Assembly: GCA_017626325.1 (NCBI GenBank)
Contig: JAGAIZ010000057.1
Location: 1-47,643 of the forward strand
Source of the DNA: Lachnospiraceae bacterium
Lineage (GTDB): Bacteria; Bacillota; Clostridia; Lachnospirales; Lachnospiraceae
Reading direction: 5' to 3'
Length of the DNA stretch: 47,643 bases
Below are positions 43,614 through 47,643 of the stretch, one piece after another. Position 1 is the first letter of the stretch. Each line of letters begins with the position of its first letter. The translations under genes were made by a program, and so were the position numbers. Below the pieces are notes generated by a model that ran no database searches, was not told where the DNA came from, and saw only the letters and a list, made by a program, of their open reading frames with translations.

Positions 43614-44159
43614 CTAAAATCTTATTACCGACATATAATATTCTGTTATTTCTTCCGGGGAGTGACTCATATTATTTGCAATCCACCATTTGATTGCTTC
43701 GGCAAAGCTGCTTACCAAATGGTTTAGGACAAAGTCGGCAGGCGCATTGACCTTAAAGTTATCAATATACTGGAAGAACATATCTGATACATATTGTTTG
43801 AAATATTTCATAAATAAGTCACCGCTTTCATTGCTGAAAATGCCTTTTATATTTTGTTTGTTTTCCTGTAAGTGATAAAGAATATGGCAAATTCTTTCTT
43901 TCAGAGTGTGGTCGCAAGAAGAAAAGTCATGATTTGCTTCCCGGGGTAATTCTTCTGAAAATACATGAGTGAAAATATCGGTACACATGGATTTGAGAAG
44001 TTCTTCTTTTGTTTCAAAATGGGCATAAAAGGTGCTGCGCCCTATATTGGCTTCATCAATGATTTCCTGTACGGTAATGTTGTCAAAACGCTTCACTTCC
44101 AGTAATTTATTAAAAGCCTTAAAAATGGCGGCTCTTGTTTTCTGTTGCCGTCTGTCCAT
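43614..44159 (-). CDS. TetR-family transcriptional regulator
   Basis: The 181-residue regulator has an N-terminal TetR helix-turn-helix (about 5-50: RAAIFKAFNKLLEVKRFDNITVQEIIDEANIGRSTFYAHFETKEELL, read here in two blocks) and an all-helical ligand-binding half. GGGAGG precedes ATG 44159; an ATG at 44207 would run over the operator. It diverges from the P-type ATPase gene, with a palindrome in the shared region, and most likely represses itself and perhaps the ATPase. Confidence 0.9.
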   Translation of the reverse strand: MDRRQQKTRAAIFKAFNKLLEVKRFDNITVQEIIDEANIGRSTFYAHFETKEELLKSMCTDIFTHVFSEELPREANHDFSSCDHTLKERICHILYHLQENKQNIKGIFSNESGDLFMKYFKQYVSDMFFQYIDNFKVNAPADFVLNHLVSSFAEAIKWWIANNMSHSPEEITEYYMSVIRF

Positions 44160-44184
44160 AATACCTCCCGAATAAATTTTATAA

Positions 44185-44204
44185 TATGTTCCGTAACGAA
44201 CATA
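44185..44204. promoter_or_regulatory. Operator for the TetR regulator
   Basis: TATGTTC-N6-GAACATA is a perfect 7-6-7 inverted repeat just upstream of the tetR ribosome site. Its size suits a TetR dimer. Confidence 0.6.
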
Positions 44205-44220
44205 CAAGACAAATTATTTC

Positions 44221-44249
44221 TTGTTTCTTCTGAGAAATCCTTCCATAAT
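44221..44249 (+). promoter_or_regulatory. Promoter for the P-type ATPase gene
   Basis: TTGTTT (44221-44226) and CATAAT (44244-44249) are spaced by 17 bp, starting 17 bp after the palindrome at 44185-44204, so a bound TetR dimer could interfere with it. Confidence 0.5.
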
Positions 44250-44400
44250 AAAAACAGAACAAAGTGTTTTTTATCGTACTCATTATACGAGATGATTTAT
44301 CTGAAGTCAATGAGGCGGTTTTCATGGACATTTCCGCTTTGCATAAAGACGCAGCTTTTGAATTGCCGGGAACGGAGAAAATTGATTGGAGGTAATGACT

Positions 44401-46284
44401 ATGTTAAAGAAAGTGAATGATTTATTGGCAGGACTGCCTACGACGATAATCAGCGGTACTTTTTTGGTTTTCAGCTTCATCCTGCCGAGGGCAGGTGTGA
44501 ATCTGCCGGTTGACCCGGCATGGGCGACCATTATCATAAGCGGCATACCGCTTTTATATCTTGCGGTATGGAGAATTATATATAATCCCGGTATTAGCAA
44601 GATCTCGTCAGCCTTACTGATTGTGATTGCCATGTTTGCGGCGATTGCAATTGATGATTTATTTGCGGCAGGGGAAGTTGCGTTTATTATGGCGATTGGT
44701 GCGATACTGGAAGATATGACCACAGAAAGAGCCAAAAAAGGTCTGAAAAAACTTATCACCCTTGCCCCAGCACAAGGCAGAAGGATTGTGGGCGGAAAGG
44801 AGGAGATGATCCCGGCAGAGGAAATCCGCAAAAATGATATTCTGCGGATACTTCCGGGCGAAACAATACCTGTGGATGGAATTATTATCGAGGGGGAGAC
44901 TTCGGTTGATCAATCCATTATGACCGGCGAATCACTTCCGGTTGATAAGGGTATTGGCGAGGAGGTCTTCTGCGGCACAATAAATCGCTTTGGAGCTATT
45001 GATATGCAAGCTGTGAAGGTCGGGAATGACAGTTCTTTACAGAAGCTGATACGCATGGTACAGGAAGCAGAAGATAAAAAAGCGCCTATGGCAAGAATTG
45101 CGGATAAGATGGCAAGCTGGCTGGTCCCTGTAGCGTTACTTATTGCAGTCATTGCAGGTATCCTGACGAATGATATTGTTCGCGCAGTTACGGTTCTGGT
45201 GGTATTTTGTCCATGTGCCTTAGTATTGGCAACCCCGACGGCTATCATGGCAGCGATCGGTCAGGCTGCCAGGCATGGGGTCATTATTAAATCGGGCGAA
45301 GCGCTGGAAAAGATGGGAAGAGTGGATACGATAGTATTTGATAAGACAGGGACATTAACATATGGGAAATTGGAAGTCAGCGATATTCTTTCTTTCAAAG
45401 AAACAATAGGGGAACAGGAGATCCTGTCACTGGCAGCATCTGCCGAAGCAAAAAGCGAGCATCCGCTGGGAAAAGCGATCGTTGCATATGCGAAAGATAA
45501 AAAGATAGAAATAAAGGAATCCTCTGCTTTCAAAATGAGTGCAGGGAAAGGAATCTATGCTGAGGTCGGAGGAAAAAAGCTATTCTGCGGTAATGAGAAG
45601 TTTCTGGGAGAAAACAATGCTGCTGTCAGGGAGAATATCAAAGCTGTTACAGAAAAGCTGCGTATGCAGGGGAAAGCCTCTGTATTAATTGCGGAAAACA
45701 ATGAATGTATCGGGGGTTTGGCATTATCGGATATTTTGCGTGCGGAAGCAAAAGACATGGTTGAAAAATTAAATGATATGGGAACCAACATTGTATTACT
45801 TACGGGAGATCATAAAAATACTGCGGATTATTTTGCAAAGCAGGTTGGGATTACAGAAGTATATGCGGAACTGATTCCCGAGGAAAAGGTAGGAAGCATT
45901 CGGAAATTACAGGAAAATGCATTTCATGTTTGTATGATTGGCGATGGCGTGAATGATGCGCCGGCTTTGAAAACTGCCGATGTAGGAGTCGCTATGGGAA
46001 GCATGGGAAGCGATATTGCGGTGGAGGCAGCGGATATTGCATTGATGAGTGACGATATTTCTAAAATTCCTTATTTGAAAAGATTATCAAATGCAACGGT
46101 AAAAACGATTAAATTCAGCATCGCATTATCTATGTGCATTAATTTTGCCGCAGTCACACTTTCGGTTATAGGCGCCTTGACGCCGACAACCGGTGCGTTG
46201 GTACATAATGCCGGTTCCTGTCTGGTTGTACTGATTGCAGCACTTTTGTATGACAGAAATTTTGACGAAAACAGGGGGAAATAA
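44401..46284 (+). CDS. Heavy-metal P1B-type ATPase
   Basis: The 627-residue pump has the P-type order: membrane helices, actuator motif TGES (175-178), CPC ion-binding helix (270-272), phosphorylation site DKTGT (D314), SEHP (352-355) and the hinge GDGVNDAPAL. It lacks the N-terminal metal-binding domains of CopA/CadA pumps. The last helices carry a HNAGSCLVVLIAALL sequence, unlike the DxG of Zn/Cd pumps and the MxxSS of Cu pumps, so the metal cannot be stated; Mn/Fe/Co-type exporters have a similar HN. ATG 44401 with GGAGG eight bases upstream is preferred to earlier in-frame starts. Confidence 0.92.
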   Translation: MLKKVNDLLAGLPTTIISGTFLVFSFILPRAGVNLPVDPAWATIIISGIPLLYLAVWRIIYNPGISKISSALLIVIAMFAAIAIDDLFAAGEVAFIMAIGAILEDMTTERAKKGLKKLITLAPAQGRRIVGGKEEMIPAEEIRKNDILRILPGETIPVDGIIIEGETSVDQSIMTGESLPVDKGIGEEVFCGTINRFGAIDMQAVKVGNDSSLQKLIRMVQEAEDKKAPMARIADKMASWLVPVALLIAVIAGILTNDIVRAVTVLVVFCPCALVLATPTAIMAAIGQAARHGVIIKSGEALEKMGRVDTIVFDKTGTLTYGKLEVSDILSFKETIGEQEILSLAASAEAKSEHPLGKAIVAYAKDKKIEIKESSAFKMSAGKGIYAEVGGKKLFCGNEKFLGENNAAVRENIKAVTEKLRMQGKASVLIAENNECIGGLALSDILRAEAKDMVEKLNDMGTNIVLLTGDHKNTADYFAKQVGITEVYAELIPEEKVGSIRKLQENAFHVCMIGDGVNDAPALKTADVGVAMGSMGSDIAVEAADIALMSDDISKIPYLKRLSNATVKTIKFSIALSMCINFAAVTLSVIGALTPTTGALVHNAGSCLVVLIAALLYDRNFDENRGK

Positions 46285-46533
46285 TGGCGAAGTTTTTTTA
46301 ACATTTCCCGAAACACTATTGAAAAGAATGCGGTTTGGAACTATACTATTCCGGCGTCTATTCGACATGGTCGGGGAAACATGGCATCAGCTATCATGAA
46401 ATGCCGGTGCTGTATGGATGCAGCGGAGGGCAGAGCATTGGAACTGCTCGGAAAAGAGAAACTGCAGAATCTGACCGCCCTGCTTCTGGAATATGACCGG
46501 GCGCTGCAGAATGCACTGGAAGAATCGAGGTAA
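46284..46533 (+). pseudogene. MarR-family regulator remnant
   Basis: The ATPase stop overlaps an ATG that begins MAKFF and stops within a run of seven T. If one T were dropped, it would read on as NISRNTIEKN. In another frame 46326-46400 reads LYYSGVYSTWSGKHGISYHEMPVLY, which resembles the N-terminus of MarR proteins (xxxWxxKHGISYHEMLVLY). In a third frame 46435-46533 reads LELLGKEKLQNLTALLLEYDRALQNALEE, which resembles a MarR C-terminal helix. The HTH middle is missing. It is probably a decayed regulator of the MATE gene that follows, as MarR-MATE pairs are common in Clostridia. This is inferred from short matches. Confidence 0.55.
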
Positions 46534-46538
46534 TCCTC

Positions 46539-47643
46539 ATGGAAACATCAGAATTATTCGGGACTGAGAAAATCAGCAAAATACTATGCAAACTTGCGCC
46601 GCCTGTAATGCTGGCACAGCTTATACAAGCGCTCTATAATATCATAGACAGTCTGTTCGTAGGGCGATTCTCGGATACGGGATTGACTGCCCTGTCCATT
46701 ATATACCCCCTGCAGTTATTGATGATCGCATTCGCCGTGGGAACCGGCGTCGGTATCAATACAGTTATGGCATCAAAGCTGGGCACAGGACAAAAGGAAA
46801 AGGCAAATGAGTATGCGGGTGTCGGCACGCCCCTTGCTGGTGTTCTCTGGCTTATTTTTGCTGTGATCTGCTGGTGCGCTCTGCCGGCTTTCGCGAGAAT
46901 GTCTACCGATGACCCGGCAATCATTTACGATGTTATCATTTATGGCAGGATCGTCTGTGCGTTCAGTTTCGGCTTGTTTTTGGAAAGTATCTGGACAAAG
47001 GTGCTGCAGGCGGAAGGCGATATGAAGACTCCTATGATCGCACAGATCGTCGGGGCGGTGACCAATATCATTTTTGACCCGCTGCTGATTTTCGGAATGT
47101 TCGGCTTGCCCGGATTGGGGCTTGCCGGGGCTGCTATTGCTACCGTGGCAGGACAGATTGCAGCCGCTCCCATTGTGATGAAAAAGGGGTATCGTAAATC
47201 CCCGTCGAAAGCAGTTTATCTTCATCACATTAAGAAGATTTTCAGAATGGGAATGCCGAATATCTTAATGCAGTCCGCGTACACCTTTTACATTCTGGGA
47301 CTGAATCTGATTCTCTCTGCTTTTTCCGATCAGGCAGTCACGGCATTGGGCTTGTATTACAAATGGCAGACCTTTTTCTTCATCCCGCTGGGAGCTATGC
47401 AGACCTGTATCGTGCCTGTCATCAGCTTTAACTATGCGGCACGAAATATTGATCGCTGCAAGAAAACCCTGTCCACTGCTGTTTGCTTTGGCTGGGTTCT
47501 GATGGCGATAGGTACGCTGTGCTTTGTGTCGGTCCCGGCACAGATGCTCCGGGTATTTACCACGGATGAGACGGTGATTGAGATCGGATGCATCGGCTTT
47601 CGCTTTGTTGGCATCAGCTTTCTTCCTATGGTTACATCCCTGA
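46539..47643 (+). CDS. MATE-family efflux transporter (partial)
   Basis: The gene starts at 46539 and runs off the window with no stop; 368 codons are present. It begins METSELFGTEKISKILCKLAPP and continues with the MATE hallmark QALYNIIDSLFVGRF and GVGINTVMASKLGTGQ. Hydrophobic segments recur every 35-45 residues in the MATE pattern. These proteins export cationic drugs or metabolites using an ion gradient. It is directly after the MarR remnant, which may have lost control of it. The exported substrate is unknown. Confidence 0.92.
   Translation, partial: METSELFGTEKISKILCKLAPPVMLAQLIQALYNIIDSLFVGRFSDTGLTALSIIYPLQLLMIAFAVGTGVGINTVMASKLGTGQKEKANEYAGVGTPLAGVLWLIFAVICWCALPAFARMSTDDPAIIYDVIIYGRIVCAFSFGLFLESIWTKVLQAEGDMKTPMIAQIVGAVTNIIFDPLLIFGMFGLPGLGLAGAAIATVAGQIAAAPIVMKKGYRKSPSKAVYLHHIKKIFRMGMPNILMQSAYTFYILGLNLILSAFSDQAVTALGLYYKWQTFFFIPLGAMQTCIVPVISFNYAARNIDRCKKTLSTAVCFGWVLMAIGTLCFVSVPAQMLRVFTTDETVIEIGCIGFRFVGISFLPMVTSL

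Noticed and set aside
1-47643. CRISPR array, riboswitch or rRNA
   Set aside because: No regularly spaced repeats, no recognisable conserved riboswitch core and no rRNA sequence were seen on either strand.

Overview
The window looks like chromosome from a spore-forming, Gram-positive anaerobe of the Clostridia, most likely a Lachnospiraceae. The reasons are a DUF3048 (YerB-type) lipoprotein, a Spo0A-type DNA-binding domain, AGGAGG ribosome sites with frequent TTG/GTG starts, moderate GC with AT-rich spacers, and an MsmEFG-type sugar importer without its own ATPase. The species is an inference. No rRNA, CRISPR array or insertion sequence was seen.

Layout. (1) 1-300: tRNA-Glu(TTC) and tRNA-Cys(GCA). 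(2) 474-3165: a chemoreceptor without an extracytoplasmic sensor domain, and on the minus strand a DUF3048 lipoprotein. (3) 3454-27123: a long plus-strand surface-polysaccharide locus. It holds nucleotide-sugar enzymes (RmlD-like reductase, Gmd and Fcl for GDP-L-fucose), a stand-alone Spo0A effector domain, a polyprenyl-phosphate sugar-1-phosphate transferase, a Wzz-like chain-length protein with an apparent kinase remnant, an EpsG-type polymerase, six GT2-like and two GT4 glycosyltransferases, three large GT-C-like membrane proteins, and pseB/pseC. No flippase is visible. (4) 27114-28250: pseG on the minus strand, tail-to-tail with the polysaccharide operon. (5) 28534-36205: an AraC regulator, a sugar ABC importer (binding protein and two permeases) and a GH2 beta-galactosidase. 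(6) 36343-37808: a tyrosine recombinase gene lying between two 27-bp inverted repeats. Each repeat is a palindromic core site, and their 5-bp spacers are exact reverse complements. This has the architecture of an invertible DNA switch. (7) 37942-40344: XRE regulator, pseF and pseI. (8) 40546-41192: a HigBA-like toxin-antitoxin pair with an operator across its promoter. (9) 41227-43456: a minus-strand pair, PLP decarboxylase plus ATP-grasp ligase. (10) 44159-47643: TetR regulator, metal P-type ATPase, a broken MarR gene and a MATE exporter cut by the window end.

How the parts fit. Gmd/Fcl, RmlD and PseB-C-G-I-F point to a surface glycan containing fucose, a deoxyhexose and a pseudaminic-type nonulosonic acid. 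PseH is missing from the window. The pse genes are in three transcription units (pseBC, pseG, pseFI), with the lactose-type cluster and the recombinase between them. The recombinase unit sits directly upstream of XRE-pseF-pseI and carries promoter-like sequences facing outwards at both ends. A testable idea is that inversion sets whether the final pseudaminic acid steps are expressed. The decarboxylase/ATP-grasp pair next to pseI may modify the glycan or make a small amide, but that is only inference from position.
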